A stretch of DNA of 64,000 nt from Cinclus cinclus. Its lineage: Eukaryota > Chordata > Aves > Passeriformes > Cinclidae. Of the stretch, positions 1 to 13,526 are shown in pieces (the stretch's first letter is position 1; each line of letters opens with the position of its first letter). The notes beneath the pieces are model-generated. The model saw only the letters and a list, made by a program, of their open reading frames with translations, had not been told where the DNA came from and made no database searches. Made by a program: the position numbers and the translations under genes. The DNA is taken from NCBI RefSeq assembly GCF_963662255.1, contig NC_085059.1, positions 6,171,234 to 6,235,233 of the forward strand. The letters are read 5' to 3'.

Positions 1-297
1 GAGAGGCTGAGGGGGGAAGCCCGGGGGAGGCAGAGCCAGAGCTGTCCTGTGCTGTCACTGCCAGGAAAAAGGAAACAGCTCCAGGGACGTGACCTCCTGT
101 GCTTCACGTGTGTCCCTGGTGCCAGCAAGTCCATGGGGCAGGGCTTGAACCTGGTGTCTGTCTGCATGTGGTACGAGCCTCAGCCCACACAGAGACCCCG
201 CAGATATCCTGTCACACCTGCCTGCATCCTGCACAGGTCCAAGTCCATCCATGCACTGTCCCTGCCATGGGTACAATCCCTGTCACACAGCCTGTGA

Positions 298-326
298 ACA
301 CACACACAAACACACACACAAAGAGT
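298..326. repeat. short (CA)n-rich microsatellite
   Basis: Interrupted CACACACAAA / CACACACACA repeat; further CA-rich scatter continues to about 425. Confidence 0.8.
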
Positions 327-1159
327 GTGTATTCCACGATACAACGTACCTGCACACGACTTACACACGCACACGTGTCCAGTGCACCTCTGTACATGTG
401 AGCACACACATGCATGCACTCACCAGGCACAGGGGTTGCCCACCCTGTGCTCCCCACACATCACTCACAGCCCCACTCTTCTCACCATCGCCCCGGGCCA
501 GGGCTGGTGCTGCCCCAAGAGCCTGGGCAGTCACTGGGCTGCTCCTGTTTTAATGCAGACCCACACCAGGGATTTCCCTGAGCTTCACACCAAGCACAGG
601 ACCCCACCAACCCCCTAATGTCAGCCTTCTGCCACTGCCCAGCAGCTCTCTGCATCTCAGAGTGTCATTATTTGGGACATTCCTGGCTGCCAGAAAACAA
701 GAGACATTAGGCAGTGCAGCAGGACCTGTGCGAGCTGTGGTTACGGGGTCCTGCCAGGTGGTGGGATGGAGGGAAGAGCTCAGAGCTGGCATGGATCTGT
801 GTGCACACCCACTGCCAGCATGCCCAGCATCCCCAGCATCCCCACACGCCCCTTCTTTCCAAGGGTCACCCATGTGTGTGTCACTCCCTGTCAAACAAAA
901 CCATGCTCTTGGTTCCCAGCACTGCCACAGCTCCTTGTGCATCCTGGGCACTACCTGAGCCCTGCCAGCACCTCTTTTCCTGGTGGGTGGCACACACCAG
1001 GTGGGCTTTCATGGCCGGGAAGGTGAACCAAGATTTGGGACGGGGGGCTGAAGCTACTCCCCGCGAGCTGCCCTGTGCAGGCTGGCTGTGGCTCAGGGTG
1101 ATGCAGAAGAAGCCCTTGGAGCAGGGGCTGGCGTGCACAGCCAGGGGGGAGGACGGCAC

Positions 1160-1740
1160 AGCCTCACTTTGCATAAGCCAAAGTGCAAATCCCCCGTGCC
1201 TGCCGCGGGAGCGCGGTCCCGGGTGGCCGGGGAGCCGCCCGAGGGCTCGGGGTGAGCATCCTGAGATGCGCTGAGAAGGTGAAACCAGCTCGAACTGCAG
1301 ATCGCCGCTGGGGCGGGGGGATGGCTGCAGGCTAATAATATTCCGTGTCTCATTATGCCGCGTATTAAGCTGAAATTTGCAGATGCTCTAATCACCGCGA
1401 GGCATTCTGCGCACACAGCCTCCCTCCAGCCCGGCAGCGCTGTGCAAACACCGGAGGAGAAGCCCTGCTAACCATCCTGCCACATGGTGTCCTGGAATCT
1501 TTACAGACCATTTCACCTTCACAAATAGCCTTGGAATGTCTGTGCATCGACAGCCCCTGCGGTAGCCAGATAGGCTCAGCCGCCTCCTCTGCAGCTCCCC
1601 GGGCCCCTCTTAAGCTTTTTCCCATCACGCCATGCAGATGCGAGGCTCCGGAATTTACACCGGGGCTGGGTAAAGCACCTCACGTCGAATGTGATCTGCG
1701 CCCCAGGCTCGCAGGAAACGTGAACTGTATTTTATAGAGG
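1160..1740. other. candidate constrained non-coding element
   Basis: Contains the inverted repeat CACTTTG-N7-CAAAGTG (1165-1185) overlapping octamer-like TTTGCAT, and a homeodomain-rich AT stretch (1331-1395: taataatattcc, cattatg, gtattaagctg). No repeat or coding signal. Confidence 0.25.
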
Positions 1741-1745
1741 TTGAG

Positions 1746-3768
1746 GAAAGCTCCTGCCTGAATTGCTTTAATTTCTTTTCCCTCTTCTTTCTCCTCTTTT
1801 ATTTTTTTTTGTTTTGTTTTAAATTATTTTCTTTTCCCAGATCTCTGCCCTTTGCCCTCCCGCCATCAAAGGGGGCACACATTCAAGTGCTGTGGGAATA
1901 CTCACTCCTTGAGTACTCTGGGCAATCTCACGAGAAAAGCTGCTTTTACCCCAGAGGTAGGGAAACGTGGATGGACTGGGGTGTGGGAAGGAGGGGAGTG
2001 AAGCCCGAGGGCTCCCTGTGCGTGGGAAGGCAGGAGAGAGGAGCAGAGCGGGAAGGGTTAACCAGAGACTGTCCTTGCTGTTTTTTCCAGGCCTGGCTGC
2101 ACCAGATTCTTCCATTTCTCTTGGCAGGGATTGAAATCGTGGGGCTGAGCTAAACACATGAGCCTGGAGAGTCCCTGTGCTCTGATGGTGAGCAGGACCC
2201 TGAGCGAGATGCTGCAGCTCATTAGCAAGGCAGCAGCTCGTCCAGGGCACGCAGGTGTCAGGCAGGGAGCAACAGCAGCAAAACAGAGACAGGGAGGCAG
2301 AAATGCAGTGAGATGGGGAGCGTTTGCTACTCTGGACATGCACATGGACTCCTACATGCACACACTCATCCGTGGTTACTACAAAGTAGTAGTGCAAAGG
2401 GAAACCTGGCCTGCTCTCTGTGTAGGGACAGGAGAGAGGGTCTGGTAGCTGGGTTCATCCCCCGTGCTTGGTGCTGGTTTGGGCTGCCTTGGCTCTCAGC
2501 TCATATGGCATTTGGCAGTTTTTCCTTGTTGGGGGGTTGTGGTCTCCCTCACCCATCATCCCACCCTGGAGGGGTGATTTGGAACACTCAGGGAACCCCA
2601 AGCAAGGCCATGCGCTGCCCACGTCTGGGTTGGCAAAACTGGGTGACCCAGGGAGCCCCCTGACCCGGGAAAAGTGCTGGGAATCATTCCCTGAAGGAGC
2701 ACAATGGCTCCTGTCCTGATGGCTCGTCTGGCTCCGCGCTCACAGTTGCCCGGGCGACTGCTCCTGGAAAAGCGCGCATGGACAGAAAGGCTCCGGCTGC
2801 TGGTCCCGGCGGGTCCGCACCCCCTGCTCGCTCCTGGAGGGGCTGGCACTGCCCTGCAGCAAACCCTCTGCTCACACTCCCTAGGAGTGACCCCAGCACT
2901 TGCCACTGTTCACCTTTCCCCAGGTCTTGTCCTGTGCAGATGCCCAGAATCCAGACCCAGAGCTGCCATTTCCAAAAAAAAAAATCAGGGACAATCCCAA
3001 ATTCCTCCACCCCCACCCTCCCCCTGCCTCCCACGGATTGATCAGGGCTAGTGTGTGCTGCTGCCTTCACTGCCAGTGCTGTGGGTCTGTGCCAGGCACT
3101 GTATGATGCTGCCCAGAGCAGCCAGGGACTCCTTGTGGCCTTGGTTTTGGTTTGTCCTTCACCGAAGACTTGTTTTTCCAGGTGGACCCTGAGCTGTATG
3201 GTCTGTGATTTTCAGCTGCTTGGCCATGGGATCCTGTAGCAATGATAGGGAAGCAGGAAAACTCCTGGGCAGAGACCCTGGAGGAGCAGCAGGAGCAGAA
3301 GGATTCAGGATCCTGTGAAAATCCATGCAGGCATCCTCCAAAGAAGTGTCCGAGGTGCTGGCTCTCCCAGCACCCCAGCCTGGTCACCTGGCTGCGTTCA
3401 GACACAGGGCAGCTGAGCAGCCCCAAAGGGCAGCTGGTTCATATCTGCCCAGAGAAACAGCCTTGTGTCCTGTCAGCAGGACCCCTGGAAGGGAGCACCT
3501 CTGGGCTGGGGACCACAGTACCTCTGAAACAGAGCACACACCCACACAACCCAGTCTTGGAGGATCGGGCCAAACACACGCCTGCAACCTCCCCTTGCTG
3601 AGGCAAGGCTGCTCAGTACTGTTTTGTCCCATGGCTGGTGGTTGAAATTGCAACGTGAGAAAGGCCAGGAGACCCTGAGCTCTTGGACTGGGTCCTATCT
3701 GGTGCCTCTGTGACCACAGAATGGAATCACTGCTTTTTGCACCCATGCTAAGCTGAGCATGGAAGCTT
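1746..3768. other. non-coding, nothing recognised
   Basis: No repeat array, RNA gene or plausible exon seen. The same holds for 330-1159. Confidence 0.5.
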
Positions 3769-4140
3769 AGAATCATGGAATATCCTGAGCTGGAAGGAAC
3801 CCAACAGGATCATCGAGTCAAACTCCTGGCACTGCAGAGACACCCCAACAATCCCACCTTGTGCCTGAGAGTGTTGTTCAAATGCTTCTTGAGCTCTGGC
3901 AGTCTTGGGGCTGGGACCGTTCCCTGGGGAGCCCATTCAGTGCCTGACCACCCTCTGGGGGAAGAACCTTTCCTTGATATCCAGACTAAATCCCCCTGGC
4001 ACAGCTCCAGCCATTCCCTCGGGTCCTGTCCCTGGTCCCAGGGAGCAGAGATTGGAGCTGCCCCTTGGGAAGACCTGAAGCATCCAGTGAGGTCTGACCT
4101 CAGTCTCCTCTTCTCTAGGCTTCTCCAGCTTCATCTTCCC
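3769..4140 (-). mobile_element. CR1 LINE 3' fragment
   Basis: The left end reads AGAATCATGGAATATCCTGA, the reverse complement of a CR1 3' tail. The familiar CR1 segments follow: cctgtgcctgagagt, gttcagtgcctgaccaccct and tcagtctcctcttctctagg. The element is truncated at its 5' side near 4140, where similarity fades. The open frame across it (3775-4398) is a repeat artefact. Confidence 0.88.
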
Positions 4141-7100
4141 TGTCTGTGTCAGCCCTGGACGGCATCCCCCCCAGCCATGTCCTGTCCAGCCAGTGCCTCC
4201 CCAGATTTCTCCACGGCAGGGCACGGCCAGGGCGGTGCCACAGAAGCAGCCCCAGCATCCATGCAGATCATGATTTGGGAACAGATCCAGACACCAATGT
4301 GTTCCAGCTTGGACACCCTTGATCCAATATCCACTCTGCAAAAATGCATCCCGCAGGAGGAAGAAAACAAAAGCAGGGATGATTTAAAGGGAGGATAAAT
4401 TCCCTCCTTCTGTGGGATTTTGTCCTTGGCCAGAGGAGGAATCACCTACTGCAGGAGTTTGATTGGGGTAAGTAATAGACCCTCTTAAGCTGAGATGACA
4501 CCTCCTATGAATGCTGCATTCAGCAGGGGACAGACCATATGCAGAAATAAACAGGGACCTGGGACACACTGGCAGCTCTTTAAAAGATTGTTAATAATGT
4601 GCTGTTCACGTTCCTCGGAGACTGCTGCCATGATCTGCCAGCAACAGACGCTGGCAGTCCTGATGGGAGTAACTCCTCCCGTGACAGAGCCCTCGCCTGT
4701 CACCAGGCGCCAGCCCAACATGCCCTCCTCCTGGCCATGACCAGCAGCACTGTGGAGGTGAGCACGATCCTGTGGCAGGGACCTCGCTGATCCGGGTGAC
4801 ACAGGGGCAGGCGACAACCTCAGGCTTTGCCCTCAAGCCCTGGTGGACTGAGGGAGCCTCTGAGCAGGGCTGGTGGTTCCCAGCATGGACCCAGTCCTCA
4901 AAAACAGGAGGGGTTTTGTGAGGGTGATGAGATGCTGCTCCAGATCTGGCAGGGGAGGGGAGATAAGAGTGGACCTGCAGCAAATGGGGCCAAGAGGACA
5001 GTCCCTGGAGAGGAGGACAGCTGTGGGACAGCTGGGTGGACTCACATCCATCACTGCAGACATTTCCAGCGTCTCTGTGCTTGTCCTAGAGCCTGAGCAA
5101 ATGAGATCCAGGTCAGAGTGGTATAAGGGAGAGGGAAATGGAAAACCATTCAAACTGTCACATTTCTGTGCAATCCACATCCAAGCTGGCCTCAGCCTGG
5201 GCACATCAGCTCCCAGCACTGGGCACAGGGGTGAGGGAAAGAGCATGGAGCTTTCCCCCATTCCCCTAGGCAGGGATCAAAATGTGTCAGGCTGGAATTC
5301 TCCCAAGAGCAGCTCCCTCCTGGGCTTCACTGCTGCTTCCTGTTCTCGGGGGCAGGAAATACCAAGCAAACAGCTCCATGCATGACTTCAAAACTTCCAC
5401 TTCCAGTGCCGGCTGCAAGATGAGGATGGAGGAGCTTGGATGATGGGAGCAGCCTGCCCAGAGGCTTTGCTTCCATGGATCATCCCCCCTCCATCTCTCC
5501 TCTGCCCCTTGGGAAGCCAGGTCCCAGGAACAGCTTCTCCCAGCCCTTAATGCCAGGCTCAGGATCTGCCCTAGGCTCCTGGGCCAGCAGTCTTGGTGGG
5601 TTTTATTTGCATTTGCTCTCTGCCTCCACTCAGAGCCAGGCAAACAGAGGAATTAATAACTGCACAGAAAATGAGACTGCACTGTGCAGCGTGAGGCCGC
5701 TGTGCTGATCCCTCATGGGCACGGCTGGCCAGCACAGCACAAGAGCCTCTGCAATCCCCTTACTGCTGCCATCATGAAAAAAAACATGGGCTGCTCCCCT
5801 TTTGCAGAAGAGAACAGCCTGGAGGGGGGAGCAGCATTTTCTTGTCTCCATTCTGATTTTTGAGGGTTGGTTCAGCCTGTCCTGCTGTGCCAGGAGCTGC
5901 ACAACAGCACAGTGACTGTCAGTGGATGAAAAAGGGCTGTTTCCCCCACTTGGCTGGATAGAAGTAACAAGGTAGTGCCTGGCCAGGCTCTAACAGGGTT
6001 TCCAACTGGTCTGTTGATTGCCCAGCAGATCATTAGCGCAGGCAGCAAGGAGCAAGCCTGGGATGGGAGCTGATGGCTCAGAGCAGGGGCCACCCTGGGG
6101 TTCTTCAGCTCCAAGCCCCAGTTGCTCCAGGGTGCAGGAGAGGCCCTGCTGTCTGACTGGCAGATCTCACAGGAGCAAAGGCATCCTGGAGGTTCCTGCA
6201 TCAGCTCTGGGCTTTGAGGTCGTCCCCAAGAGATGCCTGTCCCCTCCAGGGCACTGCTGATCCTGCCAACACCTCCCTCACAGGGATGCAGGAGATGGCA
6301 GCACACCCCACATGAGTGCAGAGCCCGGAGGTGCCCGGCACAGCCTGAGCCTGGCAGGGGAGGTCACTGCCTCGTCTGCCTCCCGTGAGCTCCCCGCACT
6401 GCTCAGCATCCCCGCTCTTGGCCCGGGTGCGGATGGAGCCAGCTGCTCCTGGCGCCGGCGCTCGTCTCTGCCAGGCGCGGAGCCATCTGCCTGGCAGGGC
6501 CAGCCACACCTGCTGGGAAGGAGACAGAAGCTGGGCAACCTCCCCGCCTTTGCGGCTTTCCGGCTGGCGGCATCACACGGCGGCTCCAGGAGGGCTGGTG
6601 TGTTTGCACAAAGGGAAAGGAGATAAGGGGAGGCTTCTTCCCACCGCCCCCGGAGCTGTGCAGTGCTGGGCACCTGACGAGGAGAGCAGCAGCCATGTGG
6701 AATCCTGAACGGAGCCGTGGGGCTACTCCCGGGCCAGGCAGGGGGTGAGGTGTGTGTCCCTGAAGCCTCTGTGGGACGCCCTCTCTGGGGTGTCCCATCC
6801 CCAGCACCGCAATGGGTCTGATGCCAGCGTCCTGCACAGGTGTCAGCCAGGACCAGAGAGCAGCTACTTCTTCTCCCAGGTGGGTAAAGGGCTCTCTGCT
6901 CCCAGGAGGGCAGGGGGGTCAGAGGAGGCACACTCAAACATGTCACAGCAGTGAGGGTATTCCCGCTCCCCAGTGTCAGGGCTGGCAACTGGCCTGGGTG
7001 TTGTTCAGGGTCCACCACTGTGGCTGCTGCTATGAGAGAGAGGAACAGAGGGGACCTAATCACTTTGTCCTCCCCAGTGGACCCACCTCATCCTCTGCTC

Positions 7101-9829
7101 CTCTGCATCAGGAACTGCCAGAGTGGAGATGCTTCTTGAGCTCCTGGTGCATTGAGGCCAGGCGGTATCATGGCACTGAGGGTGCAGGGTGCTGCCACCA
7201 GCCCTCACACCCCAGCCCCACTGCCAGGAGCAGCATCAGTTAGGTGCTGGGATGGAAAATTCCCCCCAGCCCAGAGGAGCTGGGGGTCACCTGGCCTCTG
7301 GAGTAGCAAAGCTGGGCAGCAGGACAAGCAGAAACAATGGAGATCATTTCCAGATGCCCCATTGCTGAACATCCTGCAAGAGATTCTCCTGCGCTGTCTT
7401 TTTTCCCCTCAGAGGGATGAGGTTGATCCCCAGCCCGACTGGCATCTCCCACCCCAGGGCAGCCACAGCTACTCTGCCACTCCTGCACCTGATTATCATG
7501 GCTGGCAGCCCCTGCTGCTGCCACTGAGCCCCAAACCAGCCTTGAGAGCATTTTCCAGCCCCAACAGGGCCAGGTCACTCCAGATCTTTGTCTACCATCC
7601 AGCCAAGGCTGGGAAGTGAGCTCTGCTTTTGAGGGGTTGGAACACAGGAAAATCACCCTCAGTCTGTAGGAAGGTCTCTTTACCCAAACCTCCAGCCCCA
7701 GCAGCAACCCTGGGTACCTGCAGGTATCCAGAAATGTCTGCAGGAAGCATTGTGCAAAGTGTGCCAGCTCCCCCATTCCAAGCCCACTCATCAGGACTGA
7801 CCTTCTGGCTGACAGAGCATCAAATGGAGGCGAAAAAGCTCTGCCTGGATGGTTTGGTCTGGGTTTTGTGGACTGAGGACCTCTGTCTCGAGCTTCACCA
7901 TCCTCAGGTGCAGTAGCAGCCTGCTGAGGTGGCTGCAGCTTTGCTCCATAAAAAAAGGCCCAAGTGGGGCTGTGGAGAGCAGAGGGACTGATATAAGTAC
8001 TGTTAGTCCAGCAGATGTGGGGCTCCCAGAGCAGCAGCCTGCCCAGTCTGGGAAATGGGGATCACTGCCATCCCGTGCCAGCAGTGCCTCCATCCCAGGC
8101 AGTGCTGTGCATGAGGCAGAGGTGCTCTCAGGACATGATGCCTCCAGCCTGGTGCAGCTCCTGGTGACCTGGAGGAAGGTGAATTGCCTCCTGACATCCT
8201 GTGCTGATGTCTCTGCCAGGTAGAGCAGGCAGAGGGACATGGCTCCCACACTGCTGGGGATGGGCAGCAGGTCCCATGACACCCCATGTGCCCGAGGTCC
8301 CCTGGCCACAGCCCTGGCCAGCTGACACCCCACAAAACTCGATGCTGTTCATGGGTCTGCTCATGCACACAGTGCTGCTGGCTGCAGCAGAGGACTCGGA
8401 GGGACAGAGAGGTGAGAGTGAGGATCCAACAGCTCTGGGAGAACCCAGCATCCCAGCTTGGTTTTGATGTGGCAGAGAAAGATGATAGGCAGCAGCAATC
8501 AGGGACTTGGCAACAGCTCCTGGATGTTGTGTGAGCTCTCCAAGGGATGCTGACCAGCTGGAGGCTTGCTAGAACCCAACATTCTCACTGGACCCACCCA
8601 GGAGGCTGCTCCCCACCATCCCACCCAGTCCAGCACCAGCCTCCAGCCCACAGCAGAGGGCTCAGGGTGGGTCTTGCCCATCCCCAGGGCTTCCTCGCTC
8701 CATGGGCACCATACAACAATTCCTGGGAGACCTCCACATCTGCTGACACCCGCCCCAGTGGGCTCCTGATGGGTCCTACTGAATTTTACAAACCTTCTCC
8801 TGCACCAGCTTAGGCAAACTTTGCTCCAAGAGGTCTGCTACAACCTCGACCTGGAGTAACTCCATGGTGGTGGCTGCAGAAGGGGACATGAGCTCAGCAC
8901 CTGCCTGATGGGGAAAAAAATACAGAGAGCAACCTCTCTCCTTCCTTTCCTCCCTCTCTGCCATCCATTTGGTGGGCAATGTGGCCCCGCTGCAGCTTTA
9001 TCTTGGTTCTTTAAAAGGCTCCCTGGCTGACATACACACCGTATGGGAGCAGTCAGCCGAGGAGAGCTGTAAATCTCCCAAGGCCTCATCTTGCGGGGCA
9101 CATTAGCTGTTTTAAACTTGTCAGCTTTCAGCGATGGAAATTGACTGTTCAAAGCCCTTCTTCCCTCCGCATCCTGCTCCATTTTACGCAGTGGAGAAGG
9201 TGCTGCATCCCCGGTGTGTTGGAGGAAGGGTATGTGCATCTCCCCACCTGTATCGCCAGGGACTGCGGGTGCTTTAGGGATGTTTCTTGAGGTGCCACCA
9301 GGAATATGAATGCCTCCAAGCCTTCTTCCTTTCTGTCTCCCGTGATCCTGCCCCCACCTGGAAGGAAGGATGGGGATACATAACCTCACAAAGCGTGCCT
9401 GTCCACACGATCTGGCTTTCCCATGTCCATCCATGCAGGACGACTCCAGATCCAGTCTGAGCTCAGGAAGGTTTATGAAAATCAACCCCAGCTTGCAGGC
9501 GTGCTGGTGGGATTCACTGCAGCACCGTGTGTGTGTGACTGCGAGCTGCAGCGCCCAGCACAGCCTCGCACGCAAAGCCCGGGGACACGCAGCTCTGTGC
9601 CCACCTGGGGACAATGCCCCCACCGCCACTGCCCTTGCGCCAGCTCAGCCGGCACCAACAGCTCGCCAGCCGTGTCGGGAGCACAGAGCGTGGGGGTTTC
9701 GAGGAGGAAAAGCTCTGCTTGAACAGTTCAGCCCGAGGCGAACTCCCACACAGGCATCTTCTCCAAAGGGCACGGGACCCCATCCGCCCATCCAGCCTGG
9801 GCATCCCACAGATCCGCCGTGGAGCCAGC
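4141..9829. other. non-coding, mostly featureless
   Basis: No gene seen. Two repeat-free AT-rich pockets stand out: 5580-5670, with an ATTTGCAT octamer near 5608, and 8990-9140. Confidence 0.45.
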
Positions 9830-11160
9830 GCCGGGTGGGATCCCAGCTCGGCCCTTCCAGCTCGCACACAGCTCATCTGAGCACGGCGGTCCCTCTCCAT
9901 CCTGCCGGGTGCGTGCTTCATCCCGACAGACGCTCCCCAGCCCTTGTGCGGGACACGGAGAGGAGACCCTGGAGCAGGCACGGCCCTGCACCCCCCCTTC
10001 CCCAGGGACAAACCCCGTGCTGCGCCCGGCTGCCATCCCCCCAGGAGCCCACCGGCATCGGGGTGTCTGCGGGGCAGCTTCACCCCCGGGGAACGCGGCC
10101 ACCCCGGAGCAGCCCCCGCGGCTCCCGGCGAGCGGCAGCTGCACCGCGTCTGCCGAGGGAACGTGACAGCCGCGCTCAGCCCCGAATCAGCCCCGGGTCC
10201 CTGACCCTGCGCGCACGGGGTCAGCGCGGCCGTGACGGCCGAGGCGAGGGGGGCCTGGAGCCGCTCCTGGCGCGGGTGATTAGAGGCGGTGCGAGCCCTG
10301 CGTCAGAGCCCCCTTGCCCCCGCCCGCCGCTGATCCCTCTCCTTGGATACAGGAGGCAGGGGGAAGCGGGCCAGGTGGGAGGGGGGCATCTGGGCCGGGG
10401 AGCGCGGGGGCCCTGGCGCTGCATGGCGTGATCCGTCGCAGGCGCAAAATAGTTGCCCCCGAATTAGCGGAGCGGCGGATGACGCACCGCGCTCACAGCC
10501 CGCGGCGAGGAGGGGGAGGACGGCGGTGGCACCGGGCAGCCGAGCCACGGCACCGGGCGGCCGAGCCACGGCACCGGGCGGCCACGCTGCCGCCCGCGGG
10601 GACGCCTCCCGGGATGCCGGGAGGACGCAGCGGGAAAGGTCCCGGCCCGCAGCAGCCGGCACGGCCGTGCCCCCCGCGGCACCCCCGGCACGGCTCGCAG
10701 CCGCGCACTCCCTGCCGCGTCCGTCTGTGGCGGTGCCCAGAAATAATCTGGCAGCGAAGCAGAGCCGGAGCCGCGTCCACCCGCAGCTCCGCGTGAGCGA
10801 TGGGGAGCGCAGAGGGCTACAGGAGCCAGCTGGGCCCCTCGCCGGCGCTGCTGCCCTCCGATAACGCTGGATTTGGGTCCTGCAGACCTGTGACAAGAGG
10901 GGTGCCAGCGTGCGAGGGGGGAGTTAAGCTTCCTATCACCTGCGGGGCAGTGCTTCCTTGGGGACCCTGCCAGCCCGCCTCCGGCGGGCAGCGGAGAGGC
11001 TCCGAAAGCAGGGAGGGCAGGGAGGCACCCCGTGCCCTCCGAGGGTCCTGCCACCCGCCCCGAAGCCCCGGGCACACGCCGGGTGCAGGGGCAGCGTCCA
11101 GAGCCCGATTTGCAGATCGGTGTTCGTGGCACGGGGCTCCAGCCCGGCTGAGGCCGACGG
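9830..11160. promoter_or_regulatory. CpG island in the 3' flank, owner unknown
   Basis: The densest CpG region of the left half (10020-10800), with GC boxes and a short tandem repeat. It could be a promoter for an unannotated non-coding transcript or a neighbouring gene to the left. No exon with recognisable coding content is attached to it. Confidence 0.35.
10530..10584. repeat. 21-bp tandem repeat, about 2.6 copies
   Basis: The unit caccgggcggccgagccacgg is repeated at 10530, 10551 and 10572 inside the CpG-rich block. Confidence 0.85.
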
Positions 11161-13526
11161 GTTGGTTCTTGTGTCCGCAGCGTGAACGTGTTGGAAATTG
11201 TCTGAATTAGCCGTGTGCCGTGCACAGGTTTATGGATAATGGGATGCAGAGCCCTTTCAGGAGCAGGCAGCTCACAATCCAGTTAGACAGCTCCAGTCCC
11301 AGTCATTCCCCTTCTGAGGATGAAAGCTCATTGGGTACAATGGACAAAATCCAAGTGCGTCCCCTGTGTGGGAAGGATCTGTCCCAGTAAGCCCATCCTG
11401 CTCTCCCAGCTGCTCCCACCTCCTCACCTGATTTTTTGCTTCCTTCGGAAAAAAAATCTCCTTGTCTCCCCAGAAGATACTATCCCTGAGGAGGGGGATG
11501 TTCCACTTTTGTGCCTAAATTGCATAACAAGGACTTTGGGCAAAATCCCGCGTCCCATAGGGCTGTCCTTAGCTTGGATTTGGAATTAGAACTCACCAGC
11601 TGTCCTGCCTCAGCCCCAGGCTGACCAGGTCCAGGGTCATATCCTGCAGCAGCTCTGCCAACAGGGGCCTGAGGGCTGGATTAGTTCTTGCTGGGTTTTC
11701 TGTGCATGGATTGAGCTGATCACTTTTTTTTAAATCCATGTTTAGTTTTGGGGTTTCCTGCATCAAAGCATTCCTTATCTTCTTCCCAGAGATTCATTAG
11801 GACTGAAAGGTGCTGGGTGACTGCGGCCAGCCTGATGTCCTTGGCTGGGCTGTCCTCTGAGCCTGCAGCCTCCTAGCCTGGACCAGAGCCCTTCCCAATG
11901 ACTGTGTGGGGGAGTGGGGTGTCACAGCACGGTCTGGAGACCATCGCTGTAGGTAGCAGCTGGTCTGGAGGGGCCCTGGCTCAATGTGCATCCCCACTCT
12001 GCACCCCTGCAAGAGTTCCAGCTCTTAAATGGAGCTTATTAATGTCCACCGGCATCTCAGAGCAGCCGGCACCAGGGAAGAGAGACAAAGAAAAAGCCAG
12101 CAGTGGTGGGGAAGGGCCAGGCTCGCCTCCCTGCACAAGCGCTTTTCCTCAACCGAGCAGCGAGAAAGCAAAACTGCGAAGTGCCTAAAATTAGAGCTGC
12201 CAAACCCCAGCTGGGGAAGCCTGGAAAGATCCCCAGGCCCTGGAGCCTTGGGCGAGCTGCATAAAAGGCAGCGGAGGGGAAGGGAAGGGAGCTTGGGGAC
12301 CGCGGCAAGTAGAGCGAGGCACAGAGGGAGCGGGGAGCGGATGGCTGCCTCCCCCCGCCCGCATCCCACCGCCCGCATCCTGTGCCGGATGCTCGCCCCG
12401 CGCCGCAGCCCCGCGGGGCTCGGGGTTCTCATATCCCTCTGAGGGTGGCTCTTTGGGGATGCAGCTGTGCTGGTGCAGCGGGAACAGGGTTCACACGGTC
12501 CCGGAATTGCCAGCACTCCCCCACTCAGGCAGACATCCTGGCTTGTCTGTCTTTCCAGAAGTCCCACAGACCTCATTCTGGTGCCTGGACAGCTCCATGC
12601 ACTTGGGTATGGCTGCTTCAGCCCAGGGGCTGGAAAACATATACCTGGGCCATTGTTCAGTGGGGCTCCCAGCCCCACGCCGTGTTCCCTGCCTTGCACT
12701 CGGCCACAAAGCCAGCTGAGCTTCTGAAGGGGCAAGCATAACTGAGGAGGCCAGAAGCTGCAAGTCTTGGGCCGCCAGTGCCCTCACAGAGACTTGGGCA
12801 CACATGCCCACCCACCAAAACTAGGACAGCAGCTCTGTGACCCACACACACAGTTACCCACCCCAGTGTATCTTCCTGTCCCGGAAGACACAATCAGTGA
12901 GTAAAAAGCACAAGCTCTGACATCAGTTATCACAAGGGGAGTCCCATACATCAATCCTCAGCATCCCCCAGGCTGGCTCCTTCCACAGAGGTGAGTGAAC
13001 ACACAAGCAGGACCAGTCCCACCAGCATCCGAAGGCTCCTCTGGATTCACAGAGCACCATCCTGGCCCCAGCACCAGCCACACACCAGATCAATATCTAA
13101 AACCAGGAACAGCAGCAGCTCCACAGGCAGCAGTGACTCTGCACTGAATTTGGCTCTCCAGCTCCTATTTGTCATGATCAAAGCGACTGAGGTTTAGCGC
13201 CAGCTTCACTGAGCTCAGGAGATGCAATAAAATGGCTGAGTCAAGGGCAGGTCTGGATCTTTTCCCTCAGTAACTGCAAAAATCCCCAAGACAGCCCAAC
13301 ACCTACAAGGGCACAGTCCCCAACTTCTCCAGATCTGGGACAAGCAGTTCACAATTGGACCCTGGCCACTTAATTTGAGGTAAATCAGTTTCTTTTGGAC
13401 ATTTTTCCATTACTTGTGGTGGGTACCTGCAAAATGACCCAAGGACGCAGACATGTGGGACAGGAGCTGTACAGAAAAGGGGGATTCATGCCAGAGATAC
13501 TCTGGGAGTGGCTCACCCTGAGGTCA
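11161..13526. other. non-coding apart from the possible promoter at 12260
   Basis: No repeat or supported exon. Frames here have no family resemblance. Confidence 0.45.
12260..12441 (+). promoter_or_regulatory. possible TATA promoter and short first exon
   Basis: A TATA-like cataaaagg at 12260-12268 is followed about 80 bp later by GCGGATGG and a 33-codon frame (12341-12442) in GC-rich sequence. The arrangement resembles a promoter with a first exon, but the encoded peptide is Arg/Pro/Ala-rich and matches no family I know. Confidence 0.2.

Noticed and set aside
9370..10431. 353-codon plus-strand frame
   Set aside because: Stop-poor GC-rich CpG island; no domain, no conserved blocks, overlapping equal frames on the other strand.
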